From the NCBI GenBank assembly GCA_012932295.1, contig JAAONU010000013.1:40872627-40936626 (forward strand): a stretch of 64,000 nt of DNA. Direction: 5' to 3'. The stretch comes from Cyclina sinensis (lineage: Eukaryota > Mollusca > Bivalvia > Venerida > Veneridae). Below the pieces are notes generated by a model. The model saw only the letters and a list, made by a program, of their open reading frames with translations, was not told where the DNA came from and searched no databases. Positions within the stretch are counted from its first letter, which is position 1; the number at the start of each line of letters is the position of its first letter. Below are positions 1 to 13,710 of this stretch, piece after piece. The translations under genes and the position numbers were made by a program.

Positions 1-2040
1 ATTTTTATAATGATCTGAAAAAAACAATCCTTATTGGAATACAACCATGTTTGATTTTCAGTCCAAACAAGCAAAAGATAGATCGATTTTCCCATTCCAC
101 TGCTAGCTGTGTGAGAGAGTAATATCTCTTGAATCTGCCTGTGAATCGATTGGGTCTTTGTGCGCTCTTGGTTTCTCAATACAGATGAGAGAGACTACAG
201 GCGGTGCCACTAGAAGGAATCTATTCCATAATCGATACGAGCGATCGACTTAATGGCGTCCATAGAATGGCGCGATTGCGCAATAAACAGTATCTAACTA
301 CTGTATTTGTTTGGAAATCAAAGCGCGCTGGCATTTGAAGTGATATCTACAATAACGCCAAATTACCATTGTCTTCCGGCAACACGCTTTGTAATTTCTC
401 TGAGAGTGAAGTAACGTATATAGCCGTATTTTCTACTTAATATGAAACTTTCAATAGAAGCAACTTAAACATGTTTAACTGGAGACGAAAGCTCGTTGAC
501 CTGTTAACGGTAAAATCTTTGTTAGGAGAATTAACAGATTGTTAAATTTGTATTTCAATTTAAATAAGGTGTAAATTCTATCTTGAAAACGTAAAGGTTA
601 AGAAAACTTATCAATAACCAAGGAAAGCGTACTGTGGCTATTTCAATAATCATTCCTATTAAAGTATCATGTGAGACTTGGGAGTCTGTTTTATGGATTT
701 GAAGCAAGGATAATGAACAATGTACTTTCACCTGTTTGATCATTTCATGTTTACTTAAATGTACTGTATATGTTTTGGAATGTTATTTAACAACGTGTAA
801 CGTTAATTGTTATTATAGGGTTGTAGAAAATTTTTCTTTCCTGCCTAGTGTAAGTTTGATGGAAACGTTGGGAAGATGCGATGGAGCTACATGTAGAAGG
901 TGTACATAAACGCTGTAGTCAGATAATTCGCTAGGTTGCTTGTAGCTTTCAAAGACATATGGTTTAAATCTTTTATTTATTGCATTTAACCATCAAAGAA
1001 GTTCTAACTCTGTAAGTTGGCTATATGTTCGGGAATAAGGCAATCCATTGTAAATGATGCAAATTCAGAGATCAATTCTAGAGTCAATTTTAGTCAAATA
1101 TTGTTTCCCCGTCACCCTTTCATAAGAACGTCATTCAATTAAAATGGGTTTGATAAAAGAATACCTTTGTCTCCTTAGCTACGCATTAATACTTTTCACA
1201 CTCGTAGATGTTGCACAACTGATTGAGAACGTGGCTAGAACATGTTTTCACTTCAGTTCATGTCGGTAGAGGAAACTACGTGCATTTGGAAGGAAGAGAA
1301 ACTGGAAAAATATAATAAGGTTGTTTCTATATTGCCTGGGCCAAACTGCTGTACAACTAGATAAGTTTAACAGAGACTGAACTCACCGTATTAATAAGAA
1401 GTTTGGTTCGGTTGTGATTCAAGGTCGTTTATAAAATACGCTGAACCGCTTTTTTGGCCAATATAGTTCCCCAAGTGTTTGGAACAAAATTTTAAAGGGG
1501 TATCTAGTATTGTATTGAAACAGGTAGGATGCGAAGATATTTTTCTTTTTTATTTCAATTTTACGAAGGTGAACACTCTTGACATTATATGTAATTCCAA
1601 CACAATTGTAGCACCTTTTCTGTTTTTCTAGATCGCGGCATGCATACATGTCGAGTTCATTTCCGACGGAAATATCATTTAAACGTCTTTCAGAGGCAGC
1701 TGAAAATTCTAGAGATGAAACGTACTATATCTTGGTGTTTGACAATCAGTGACGTCCCAACTGAAATGTTTAGACAGATTTCAGCAGAACGTCCTGTAAA
1801 AATTCTAATGATATTGTCAGACTATGCGAATTGCGGTTAACACCAGTACCAGACATCTGTCACAAGTAATTTTTCAACATTCTGTAAACTATAATCGGAT
1901 GCAAACGTTTCATCTTTAGTTGTGACGACAGATTAAAATTGACTAAGGTAAAAAAGTATAGAATCTGAAACTGAATCCATTTAATGACCCTTAAATCTAA
2001 TAAAAATATACAAATCCATTGCCATGTGATCTTTTGTTAC
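1..2040. other. No gene recognised
   Basis: AT-rich sequence with only short open frames, none with a recognisable domain or convincing splice structure. The first 450 bases are somewhat richer in GC than what follows. I see nothing else that can be supported here. Confidence 0.5.
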
Positions 2041-2179
2041 ATTATATACAATACAAGAGCCACCGTAAGCAGGGGCCACGCTACACTTTTTCCTATTTCC
2101 AAAGGTGAAGTGATTTCAAATGAATCATCATTTGTAAATATAATTATCAAATTCATACATACAAAATAATGTTATGGCC

Positions 2180-3670
2180 AATTTTTAGCAACATTCAGAA
2201 ATTTGACCTTAAAGGTCAAGGCCAAGTTCAGTTTAACCTTCTTTAGAGATATTGTCTAAAAGGTAGTTATGTCCAAGCATGAAGACACTACACCCATTAA
2301 TGACAAAGATATAGCGAAGTTAAGCAATGTCAAGGTCATTTAAAGGTCAAGGTAATACTTGACTTGTTTTGTCCCAGTATAGATCAAATCCGTCCATAAA
2401 TAACAAAATGTGGCTATTTTGGCAAAATTCAATAATTTGACATTGACAGCCAAGGTCATTTAAGTTCAAAGTCATTCCTGAATAATTTAACATATAGGTT
2501 TTGTCATAGGTGTTGTTTTATCCAAGTATGAATCAAATCCATATAAAATAACTTGACCTTGAAGGTCCAGGTCATTTTAAGGGCAAGGTCATACTTGTCT
2601 TATTCAACCAGTCAGTTTTGTCATAAGTGGTGTTTTGTCTAAGTATGAATCAAATCTGTAAATCGATAAAGTTATTACAATATAAGCAAAATTCAATAAT
2701 TTGACCTTGACTGTCAAGGCCTCTTTTAAGGTAAAGGTCATACTTGAATAATTGAACATGTAGGTTTTGTCATGAGTGTTATTTTGCCAAAGTAGTAATA
2801 AAAAAGAACTAAAAATGACGTTATGGCCAATTTTAGCAAAATTCAATAATTTGACCTTGACAGTCATGGTCATTTAAAGTTCAAGGTCAAACTTGAATTA
2901 TTCAATGTGTCAGTTTTGTCATAAGTGTTGTTTAGTCCCAGTATGAATCAAATCAAACCTCAAATAACAAAGTTATTGCCAATTAAGGCAAATTCAATAT
3001 TCACCTTCAATGTCATCTAAAGATCAAAGTCATACTTTAATAAATCAAAATGCTGGTTTTGATGTTAATCAATGTATGAATCAAATCCATAAATAAATAA
3101 TAGTTATGACAATTTAAGCAAAATTCAATCATTTGACCTTGACTGTCAAGGTCATTTTAGTGTCAATGTCATCCCTGAATAATGAAACATTTCAGTTTTG
3201 TCTGAAGTGTTGTTTTGTCCAAGTATGAATCAAATCCAACCCTGAATAACAAAGTTATGACCAATTTTAGCAAAATTCAATAATTTGATCTTGCCTGTCA
3301 AAACATTTTAAGGGAGAGGTTATAATTGAAAGAATGAAAATGTCTCATTTGTCAAAAGTATTGTTTTGTCCAAGCACGAATCAAATCTATAAATAAATGA
3401 CAAAGTTACGACAATTTAAATAAAAATTCAAACATCTGACCTTGACGGTCAAGGTCAGTTTTAGGTCATGGTCACATTTGAGTTATTCAACATGTCAGTT
3501 TTGTCATAAGTGTTGTTTTTTTCCCAGCATGAATCAAATACAACAATAAATAACAAAGATATGGCAAATTGTAGCAAAAAAATTAAAAATTTGATCTTGA
3601 CTGTCAAGGTCTTTTTAAGGTCAAGGTCAAACATGAAAGAATCGTAATGTTGGATTTGTCATAAGTGTGA
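2180..3670. repeat. Degenerate tandem array rich in AGGTCA half-sites
   Basis: Diverged copies of a unit of roughly 120-190 bp follow one another. Each carries a block like TTTGACCTTGACTGTCAAGG, a block like AAGTGTTGTTTTGTCC, a block like AGTATGAATCAAATCC, and a block with AACAAAGTTATGGCCAATTT. The nonamer TCAAGGTCA or its complement recurs in nearly every unit. The same family resumes at 5,590 after an interruption. It is probably the repeat core of a modular bivalve interspersed element, by inference from its structure. Confidence 0.7.
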
Positions 3671-3689
3671 CAGAAAGTAGAAATATCTA

Positions 3690-4135
3690 TTATAAGCTAT
3701 GGTGACCTTGACCCAGTGACCTAAAACCCTACCCATGGGTAGAGGTCCATGCAAGGATCCTATATACCGAATATCAAAGATATTGGTCTTTAAATGAAAG
3801 CTGTATGAGGTACAGTATTTAAACCTATATTTAGCCTTGGTGACCTTTGACCTAATCTAATTATTCGAAAAAGCTTGATAAAGCTTGCTCCATGCCAAAT
3901 TTTAAAATTCTAGGCTTTGTGGTTTCAGGCATGAAGATTTTTTAAAGATTTTCTTCTATACTGCTATTTAAAACTTGTGAGCCCTCGGGAGGGGCCAATA
4001 GTGACCCCAGAAAAATTTTTCTAATATACTTGAGAGACGTCCTCCAGACATTGCTACATACCAAATCATAAGGCTCAGTGCCTTATAGTTTGATACAAGA
4101 AGCTTTTTCAAAGTTTACCCTATATGAAAATATGT
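3690..4135. repeat. Diverged repeat fragments inside the AGGTCA array
   Basis: Sequence with GTGACCTTGACCCAGTGACC at the left edge, followed by text resembling the gene-poor repeat at 4,742-5,590 (GGGGCCAATAGTGACCCCAG and a CATACCAAATC block). It looks like truncated pieces of neighbouring repeat families. No coding potential is seen. Confidence 0.4.
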
Positions 4136-4741
4136 AACAAGAAATTTGTAGAACCGATGGATGCTCCCCGAATAAATGCCAATTCCAAAAGGGCTATTGT
4201 TTAATATGTATTTTTTTTAAAGTATGAAAAATAACAAAGGGCAATAACTCCTAAATTATGCAAAATAGAGTTACGGTTCTTGCACGCTGCATTTCTCCCC
4301 ATAGAGATCTATCTACCAATAAAGTTTCATGTTAATATCTCTTATACTTTGTGAGATATGCCCCGGACAAAAAGTAAGTGTGAGAAATTTCAAAAGGCAA
4401 TAACTCAAAAATTAATAAAGCAAGAGTTATGGTTCTTATACATTGCACTGCTCATCAATGAGATCTATCCACTTATATAGTTTCAAGTTGATAACTCTTA
4501 TTCTTTGTGAGATATGCCCTGGACAAAAAATATGAGAAATTTCAAAGGGCAATAACTCAAAAATTAATAAAGCAAGAGTTAAGGTTCTTGTGCTCCTTAA
4601 AAAGATCTAACTACCTATGAAGTTTGGTCTTGATATCTCTCATAGTTTTTGTGTTATGCTCCGGACAAAGTTATGATGGACGGACGGACGAACGGACGGA
4701 CAAAGCGGCAACTATACACTCGCCCTTCGGGGAGCATAAAA
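4136..4741. mobile_element. Modular repeat element with ACGG microsatellite and 3' hairpin
   Basis: Three or four diverged units of about 150 bp contain AGGGCAATAACTC, an AGAGTTATGGTTCTT block, GAGATCTATCCACCTAT and a TGTGAGATATGCCCCGGAC block. A (GGAC)n microsatellite follows at about 4,677, and the right end can fold (CGCCCTTCGGGG). The left edge has the complementary GCTCCCCGAA. This order (short hairpin, ~150-bp core repeats, microsatellite, conserved end) matches the pearl/HINE type of non-autonomous Helitron-related elements described in bivalves; that assignment is inference. A second copy lies at 59,060-60,242. Confidence 0.6.
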
Positions 4742-5590
4742 ATCAGTTGACCCCCGGTGTGGCCAAATTTGACCCCAGAGGTATAATTTCAACTAATTTG
4801 GTTGAGGTTTACTAGACCTTGCTACATACCAAATCTTAAGGATCAGGGCCTTGCGGTTTCAGACAAGAAAATTTTCAAAGTTTTCCCTATGTAAAATCAA
4901 TCAACCCGTGGGGTGGGGCCAAATTTGACCCCAGAGGCATAATTTGAACAAACTTGGTAGATGTCCACACGACAATGCTACATACAAAATCTAAAGGCTC
5001 ATGTCCTTATGGTTTCAGACAAGAAGATTTATAAAGTTTCACTATGTTAAATAAGTTGACCCCCAGGGCGGGGCCAAATTTGACCCTAGGGGCATATTTT
5101 GAACAAGCTTGGTAGAGGTCCACAAGACAATGCTACATACCAAATCTTAAGGCTCAGGACCTTGTGGTTTCAGAGAAAAAGTTTTTTAAAGTTTCACTAC
5201 ATATTAAGCCTATGTAAAATCAATTGACCTCCGGGGTGGGGCCAAATTTGACACCAGGGGCATAACTTGATAGAGGTCCACTGGACAATGCTATATACCA
5301 AATCTTAAGGCTCAGGGTCTTGTGGTTTCAGACAAGAAGATTTTCAAAGTTTTTCCTTTCAATTGCCATAGCAACCAGAGTTCTTGATGGAATTGAATTC
5401 TTTGAACAACTTTGGTAGAGCTTCAAGCAAGGAACATCCCTGCAAAGTTTCAACAAATTTGGCCAAGTAGTTTAGGAGGAGAAGTTGTTTAAAGAAATTG
5501 TTGATGCATGGATGGACGCACGCACGGATGACAGACAATGGGCCATCACAAAAGATCACCTTGAGGACATTGTCCTCAGGTGAGCTAAAA
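4742..5590. mobile_element. Modular repeat element, GGGGCCAAATTTGACCCC core units
   Basis: About four tandem units of 150-170 bp begin near 4,744, 4,908, 5,063 and 5,234. Each has GGGGCCAAATTTGACCCC, a CAAACTTGGTAGAGGTCC block, a CATACCAAATCTTAAGGC block and TTGTGGTTTCAGACAAGAAG. The right end carries ACGCACGCACGG and closes with TCCTCAGGTGAGCTAAAA, which can pair within itself. The same family appears at 49,795-50,735, and a relative with the same end lies at 33,752-34,602. Confidence 0.6.
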
Positions 5591-6370
5591 AAACAAAGTT
5601 ATGACAACTTGAGCAAAATTTAATAACTTGACCTTGATGGCCATAATCATTTGAAGACCAAGGTCACACTTGAAAAATTTACCATGTCGGCTCTGACATA
5701 AGTGTTGTTTTGTCCAAGTTTGATTCAAATCCAACCAGAAATAAAGTTATGGCCAGTTTTAGCAAAATTCAATAATTTGATCTTGACTGTCATGGTCATT
5801 TAAAGGTCAAGGTCAAACTTGAAATAATCATAATGTTGGATTTGTCAGAAGTGTTGTTTTGTCCAAGCATGAATCAAATCCATGAATAAATGAGATAGTT
5901 AAACAATAGTTATGACAATTTAGGCAAAACTCAATCATCTGACCTTGACGGTCAATGTCATTTTTAGGTCATGGTCATAACTGAGTTATTCAACATGTCG
6001 GTTTTGTCATAAGTGTTGTTTTGTCCAGGTATGAATCAAATCCAACAACAAATAACAAAGTTATGGCCAATTTTAGCGAAATTCTATAATTTGACCTTGA
6101 AGGTGAAGGTCATTTATGAGTCTAGGTCAAGTTTAGTCCAGTCTCTTGAAGGTCTTGTCCAAAGGGTTGTTGTGTTCAAGCTTGAAAACAATCCACCTAT
6201 TAATAATAATGTTATGGCCAATTTTAGCAAAATTCAATATTTTGACCTTCAAGGTGAAGGTCATTTATGAGTCAAGGTCAAGTTTAGTCTGGTCTACTTG
6301 AAGGTCTTGTCCAAAGAGTTGTTGTGTCCAAGTATTAAGACAATCTCCATAAAGGAATAAAAACAATATG
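5590..6370. repeat. AGGTCA-rich tandem array, continuation
   Basis: The same unit family as at 2,180-3,670 resumes here, with TTTGACCTTGA, GTGTTGTTTTGTCC and ATGAATCAAATCCA blocks at similar spacing. The simplest reading is that one array was split by insertion of the elements at about 3,690-5,590. Confidence 0.65.
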
Positions 6371-6426
6371 ATCAATGTTAAAGTTTTCTGACAGCAACGG
6401 AAACGACACCATGACTATAGCAATTA

Positions 6427-6458
6427 CTCGATTTTTTTCTTCGAAAAAAGTCGAGCTA
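6427..6458. repeat. Terminal hairpin of the repeat element
   Basis: The inverted repeat ACTCGATTTTTTTCTTCG followed by AAAAAAGTCGAGCTAAT can form a stem of about 12 bp. Closely similar ends are seen at 22,243-22,280 and 36,143-36,180, each at the right end of a modular repeat element. It probably marks the 3' end of the 2.1-6.4 kb composite element. Confidence 0.5.
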
Positions 6459-6465
6459 ATAAGCA

Positions 6466-9400
6466 TGCATTTGGGTTCAGGGATTCTTCAATTAGCCAAA
6501 AAAAGGGAAAACAAACATCTGTTTACTAATTTTATTTTTATTCATATCAATTTCAGGAAATATAAAATTTTATTTAAAAAAAAAAAAAACTAGCATAATT
6601 TTGTGAGAGGTATAATGCATGCACTAAAAAAAATGAAATGATGAAACAATTCTCCAGCTATAAAAACTTCTATACCGTTCGGATATAATGGTTCTTGAAA
6701 TTGTAAAAGAATGCCAGTGTATATAATTTCCAAAAATGACACTTGGATCTTTAATCCATTAAAAAAACTTTTATCAAGGAATTGATAGTGGCAGGCAAAC
6801 TAATCCACTTATATATGGATCTGTTTTTCCATATCATTCTTTGGCAACTTAGGTGACTTTGATAAAATTTCATTAGAGGAAAACAATTATTTAAAAAAAA
6901 AAAATCCCTGTTAAAGATAGAAAATCATCATCATGGGTTTTTATTTATAAATGAGAAAACTTCAATTAATATTATTCTCAAGACAAACTTCGTCAAGCTG
7001 GGGTATAGTCTAATGTTTTTCCATGTACAAATTTTTGAAGCAACTCAAGACATTTTAAAATACAGGAGTCCTGCATATAATGAAAACAAAATGAAAAAAA
7101 AAAACAAAAAAAAACAGAACAGGCATATATATCGCTAAAGAAGTGTTTTATATTTCATCAGAGTTACAACAATATTCACTGACTTCATGTGTATGATGAA
7201 TGGAACTTATGCAGGTGATGATGGTTAAAATCTCATTGAAATATACAGTGGGTAGTTAATAATCTTATTATTTTTTTCTATAAAATTCTCAGAACAGTAG
7301 GATTTCTTTACTATAAAATGTTTCTTATTGGGCACCAGGACGTAAGTGCCTGCTCTTAATTTCCAAATATGAAAAAGGGAAAAAATAAAAACATGCAATA
7401 AAATCTTCATGGTTGGGAAGAAGAAAAAGAATTTAACTATTTGGTGAAATCCAAAGATCTAGATATTTGCAAAAATGCACCATTTAATATTGAAAATCTT
7501 AGAACTTTCTAGGACAGCATGCCCCCATCACATCCTAGAAGGTAGGCTTTGATGATTTAAAACAACAATCATTTTTTTTATAGTTAAATTGCTTGGGTGT
7601 ATGTTGACAGAGCAATCGGGCCATCTTATATAACATGTACAAGCAGCATGTAAAAATCCCTAGTGAAAATAATCTATACAAAATGGCAATTACAAACCAA
7701 TATCAGCATGTTATGCAACAGAATAAACTATATTTGTCAAAAGATTGCATCTAGCAGACATCCAAAAATCATCTACAGAAGTCCACAGAGAACAGTAAAT
7801 TCAATAACGCAATATTTCCTGAATAATGTTTGTACTTTGCAGGCTCCAAAAGTTGCATTATATGCAAAAAACACTTAAATCCTCAAAGATAATATTGCTA
7901 TTGGCAATATATAACCTGATATCTGATCAGCATACTGGCTGATGTCAGCAAAGAAATGGAAACTTGCCAGAGTAACATATATGTATTTGTAACATATACA
8001 AATCTACCTACAACCTCAATGCCCTGATTAGTTACTGTATGCCTTAAAGGAGCTTACTAGAACAAACAGCATTTTTACTTGTTACAAATGCCATGCAGTA
8101 CATGTCATATTTCCTTTCAACTCTCTTACTTTCAGAATCAATTTGGAAGCAGTGGTAGACACCATAACACACTGTTGTCAAAGAGGCAACAGTTTGTCCA
8201 CAAGCCAGTAACTTTAGCATGAACATCAGGGAAGCATATGGGTCCTTGACTTTAGCTTACTCCCTATTTTATAAGCTGTTAAATGGCCTGTTACTAGTAA
8301 TTGATTTCACAACATTTGATTTCATCCTACAGCAACCAGCTCTGCTTCATTATTGGATTATACATCAATTTCTGTGATTTAAAATTCATTTAGTCAAACT
8401 TAGAAATGAATAATGTACTTAATAATTTACTGAGAATTACATGCCACTTTACTCCATATATCTTTACTGACAATGTAAAAATATTTTTTTTTATGAAATT
8501 CAATAAAAAATCACATTTGAAGGCCAAAAGCAAAAAGGTCACCAGTCAGTATTGGGAAGTAATCTACTGGAATTGACATGCATCAAAGAGTGCTATTATG
8601 GTAATAGGACTGTAGTTATTGACCCTTTGTGATCAAAACTTGTCAATAATAACACATGGTATCAGTAAAACTATAATTTCAGACAAGTTTTAACCAAAAG
8701 TAACCCAAAATCCCAGTGGCAAACTAGCACCCTCTGACATGCTATTTAACTTTTCTTAGCCATGGCAGGTGTCTGATTATTAAATTTAATAAACTGGACA
8801 GTGAATATCAGTAACATTTTAACATAAGTAAGTCAAGTGTGTTAAATTCTCACTAGTCTCTAGCCTAGAATAAACGTTTTTGGCATTTCTTGAATCCCAT
8901 AACTTTATCTTGTTGATCTGTGCCACTTGTGTTATACTGGGTGTTCCTATGGAATTAAATCTCATGAAAAAAAAATACACTCAACTGTTTAAGAATTGTC
9001 ACTGTTCTCCAAAATCCAAAGTCTTCTTAACAATTTGAAACGCAATACATATACATAGCAATACAAATATATTTATTTGGAATGGAATGTAAATTTGTAG
9101 AATGAAAAAATAACGAAAAAATATAAATGATAAAAATAAGATGTTTGTAATACAAAAAATAACATATTCTGTACAAGTTCTATGTTTATGTGTACAATAT
9201 AAATGTTTTCCAAAAACATTACATGTGTGCGTCTTGCACATACAGAGGTTTGGCCTCGAAAAATACTCTCCTGAAGAAAACATATCAGACTAAGACCATG
9301 TTTTTACGTAACACTAATTTTCACTCCAACCCTGTTGTGTTGCAAACATTTTACCTAGAACCTTTTGCAGGAATTTATTGTTACGTTGGCACATGAATAA

Positions 9401-9985
9401 TGTAAGTGTAGAATCTAACACATTACCCATTTTTTCACAATAAATCCAGCCATGTTTAACTGTATGTCTGTTTTCACACATGTTAAAGTAGAAATGCCTC
9501 AAACGAGACAAACATGGCCAAAACAATGATCTGGAATATTTAAATTTATATCATAAGAGCTCCTGCAAAATGTTCTTGTAAAGAATTGTAAAGAATATGA
9601 ATATTTGTCTATAATTATAATTAACTTTTGACTCTACAACCTGGCATACATATTTCCTCTGCATCACAGTAACTTTGGTAAGGCACAATCAAATATAGTA
9701 TTGCATCTACTTTAAAAGAAAATATAGAGGTCCCTCATACACACTTACCTAAATATATAATACTAGAGAAATATAAACAACTGGTGATACACATGTACAG
9801 GTTTTTCTATGTAAACCATGGAATGTGTTGAATTACATACATATACATTTTAACAACAAACAAATATATCAAAAGATTTAACAGATCTATAATATATAGA
9901 AATAACTGCGGACTACTTTGTTATAAGTTCAACTATTCTACAAGTTAAAAGTTTATGAAAAATGGAATGACTTAGAATCAATTAA
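6466..9985. other. AT-rich sequence without a recognised gene
   Basis: Only short open frames without recognisable motifs are present. A poly-A run lies near 6,578. I see no strong repeat structure or splice-flanked coding segment. It lies downstream of the kinase gene on that gene's strand and may be intergenic. Confidence 0.4.
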
Positions 9986-9990
9986 GTTAT

Positions 9991-10176
9991 GAACCCTTAC
10001 CCTGCTGGAGACAAATTAACTCTGCCTTTGTGCCCAATGCAGTCTGATCATGGTCTGCACTATGTGCCAATCAGTCAAAAATTTTTCTATAAGCACCTCT
10101 AGATACAATTAATGGATCTGTCTAAAGTAAAAGGTAGACACGTTTATTTTAGATATTTAGCACGGTAAGGGTCAAC
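9991..10176. mobile_element. Small inverted-repeat element (MITE)
   Basis: The left end GAACCCTTACCCTGCTGG and the right end AGCACGGTAAGGGTCAAC are imperfect inverted repeats about 180 bp apart. The interior has GCAGTCTGATCATGGTCTGC, itself palindromic. There is no coding capacity. A truncated relative, in the opposite orientation, is seen near 46,227-46,256. Confidence 0.6.
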
Positions 10177-13100
10177 ATTCAAGAAAGTTGTAGATATAGT
10201 ATGCCTCTGTATCCAGGAGACACAGCTGTAATATGGACAGTACACAATTATGAAAAAAATATATGCCATTTATATCAAAACTAAAAGTCAGCACTTCCTT
10301 TGCATACCTGTCAGTTTTTGTGCAAAATGCACATACACATAATAGTTTCCAATCTATCAAGGTTGCCATGGAAACAGATAAATCTCATTTCCGTTTAGGC
10401 ATGAGAACAACCTTGTCTTAGTATCAGTCAGCTTAAGTATTAGTTTTGTTTTTAATTTAGTTCTAGACCTCTTCATGTAAACAATTCAGGTTCTTTCCAT
10501 GTCATGGAATGAATACCACCTTTTTCTCAGGATTTAATAGATCTTCATCATTTTTATTTGAAGGTATCAAGCCATTTTTTTTAACAAGCTTACCTACTTT
10601 TAGGTTAACTATTATTTCAAGTTTAATACGGTCTATATAAAACTATTAATATGTTCACTTTGCACACAAAAAAACTGAAACCTCAAAGGTCAAGGTCAAA
10701 TCAATTGATTGGATTAATACCAACAACCTAATGGAAGACTGTTGGACTGGGACTTAAGTCATGGGGCAGGCTGTATCTTTCCTCCTCTGAATGTTTTTTT
10801 TCACCCACATACTGTACATACAGCAGTAAGGTTACAAAAATTGAGCAATACATTCTAACAAAAAGGTCAAAGGTAACAGGAATACAGTATTCAAACAGAA
10901 AACAGTGTACAGTAAAACAAGTGCTACCTACAATAGATTTCTCCCCTAAATTATATAGTATAATTACAAATTACTTACTATCAGCATCACTAAAAATAGC
11001 AGTATTATCATTATTATATAAATATATTGTATACATGTATACACATATATCAATTTACATAGCCCCTATCTACTTTAAAACAAAGTTACAACAGTTTGCA
11101 AAAGAACTAAGCCCCATTCTGGTATCCAGTGGAAATCAGCAATCAACTACATATGATAGTTTTGCAGTCAATTTTACACTCAACTACATTCTTTGGTACA
11201 TGATTGAGTGAATACATTCAAACTCAGCATTTATACTAAACAGTTCAAACTGTTGCAAATACAGACCTAAACTGATCAAGATGGTAAAAATCTCCTTCTG
11301 TTTAACATATTGATACAAAAGATCTAATGTACAAAGGATATCTCAATAAATAAATTTGAAAATAAACCAAACCTATTTTTACTTAAAGATTCTATTATTT
11401 CAAGGCATTTAAGAAGAAACGGTACCTCAAAGCAAACAAAAAATAAAGATAACTTAAATCCATGAAAGTAATTAACATACCAGTATATCTTATACCTGAA
11501 ATCTGTGTAACTTAAATCCATCTAAGTAATGACCACACCTGTATTTTTTTCAACTTAAATCAATGAATGAATGTACCTGTATTTTGTATTAACTTAATCC
11601 TTGAAACAGATGTTAAAAGAATCTTTTACCAGCAAGTAAATCGATTATGGCACACTAACATTCAAAGACACCATAATGGACTGCAAAGTATAAAAATGAT
11701 TGTAAAATAGTGCATAATATACAAATAAAGCTGCTTTCATATATGAGGTATTAATAAATACACATGTATATTGTACTGTAAACACTCTTATTCATATTAT
11801 ATGCAAGTTTATTTTATTTCATCTCTTATAACTTGAACTCAAATCCTACCTCTCATTTGATTACCAGCATTCTGGATTATACATTTCTCTTACATTCAGA
11901 GCTATTCTACTTATCTTAGCATTATAGGTTAACAGAAAGCAGCAAAAAAAAACAAAAGTTTAAATTTACTTACTGTTTTACTTAAGAAGGGTTTTTGTCT
12001 TCTTTTGAAGTTATTTTTAACATTAGAAAATCCAATTTCAACATGTATGCATCAATTAAAATTCTCCTCACCTCAGAGAAATCCTAAAACAAAAAATGTG
12101 AACTTAATAATTTGACAAAAGAAGTAAAATCTTTGGGAAATACATTTTGTAATATTAATGGATTTAGGATGTCCATACCCGAATTTAATCACAAACCTTC
12201 ACATAATCTAGCTATACCTCTCTATGTAACAAATATTTAATATTGCACATGCATAATACAAAAGATGTGATTGTTCTAATTTCATTCCTTTTTTTCTGGG
12301 GATGGAAACTGAGATTAACCACTTTGAAAAGGTACATTTCACCAATAACAGGCTGAAAAATGATGAAAAGAAAAGTAATGCTACTTTTTGTTAATTGATT
12401 TTTAATTTTTTTGTCTTGTATGCTTCAGAACATTTTCCAGTGTATGTAGTTGCAAAAAAACAATAGGCGTTCAGTTTCTGGACCACTGACTTTGTTACCA
12501 AGATACATGTAGTCAGACATTGAAAACTTGAAAATCAGCTATCTTCCTGCAGCAGTATCTTCTGATAGGTGCGGTACCTATTCCATTTTAATATGTACTT
12601 TTTTTTGTAATGACTGTCATCGATTCTCCTATGATACATGCTTTATATTCCAAGAGTAGTGGGCATTTCTAAAAATAGAGGAGCGACATGTGATGTCTCT
12701 CTTATGGTCTGTTACCAAGATTTAAAGTCATTTTTTATATGTACCACTTTGCATTCCTATGGATGCTGCTTTCCCTTGAGTCATGGGTTAGGCCTATTTC
12801 AGCAGTGTTGTGTAAAAAAAAACAACATAAATTTCACTGAACTATTGAAAGTCACATGATATAACCACAACTTAAGGAAAACCAGCCATAACCATACTGA
12901 AATGACAAAATGATACATAGGTGTCAATTAGCAAGGTATACAGTCATACTTTCACACCTTTCCCGAACTAATTAACATGTCAAATCGAACAACAAGTGTA
13001 AACTGATGTCTGCTTTCAACAGGAAAGTGATACAGCCGAAGCGAAATAATTTCATTACAAACTGTCACATTAACTATGTTAATTCATAACAAATAAATTG

Positions 13101-13516
13101 AGGACCTATTATTCAAACACAAAATCAGTATCTGAATACTGTCACACAATTCAAATATTGGCTTAACCGTTCCCATTATTATCTTTTTTCTCCATCCCTC
13201 TGAAAACATCTGTCACTAAACAGGGGCAACATGATTAGCATGAATAAACTGACTTACTTTATAACTTGCTTTAGGATTATATTCTCATACTGTACCCAAA
13301 CCTGTCACTGGACTTAACAGAAAACTGTCTGCCTTGCTATTAATGTTTTTACATGTTTTGTAGAATTAATGACTGATAAATGTGGATAACTGTTTGTACA
13401 TTAGCATGATATATTATTAGTAAAATATGGCTTACACTTTGAGGCTGTTGCATTAATTGATGATTCACACCATGTGACAGTTATGCATATTAAGTTAACT
13501 GAAGTTTTCAACACAG
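10177..13516. other. Probable 3' flank or 3' UTR of the MET-like gene
   Basis: AT-rich sequence immediately downstream, on the minus strand, of the kinase stop codon. No open frame with recognisable homology is seen. Part of it is likely 3' untranslated sequence, but I could not fix the polyadenylation site. Confidence 0.35.
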
Positions 13517-13710
13517 CTAGGCTATAGACTCTCCTTTGTGCTCATTTTCGTCTGCAAGTTCCTTTTCTGAGTTTTTATCCTTTCCTGAAGTTTCAGCCTT
13601 TGCAGTAGTTTCAGTCTTTGGTTTCATTGCAGGCTTTGGCTTTGTTGATGGCTTTTCTTTCTTTGTGTCATGGGTGAGACTGGATTTACTAGGCAGATCG
13701 TTGGCTGTAC
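13517..13710 (-). CDS. MET: MET-like exon 21: Lys/Glu-rich C-terminus and stop
   Basis: 194 bases, phase 1 in, ending in TAG at 13,517-13,519. It encodes a charged tail of about 64 residues with [18 protein letters not shown] and ending GESIA. The acceptor is TTTCTAAG. No counterpart is known to me in vertebrate MET. The open frame matches the exon 20 phase exactly, which supports it as real. Confidence 0.8.
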
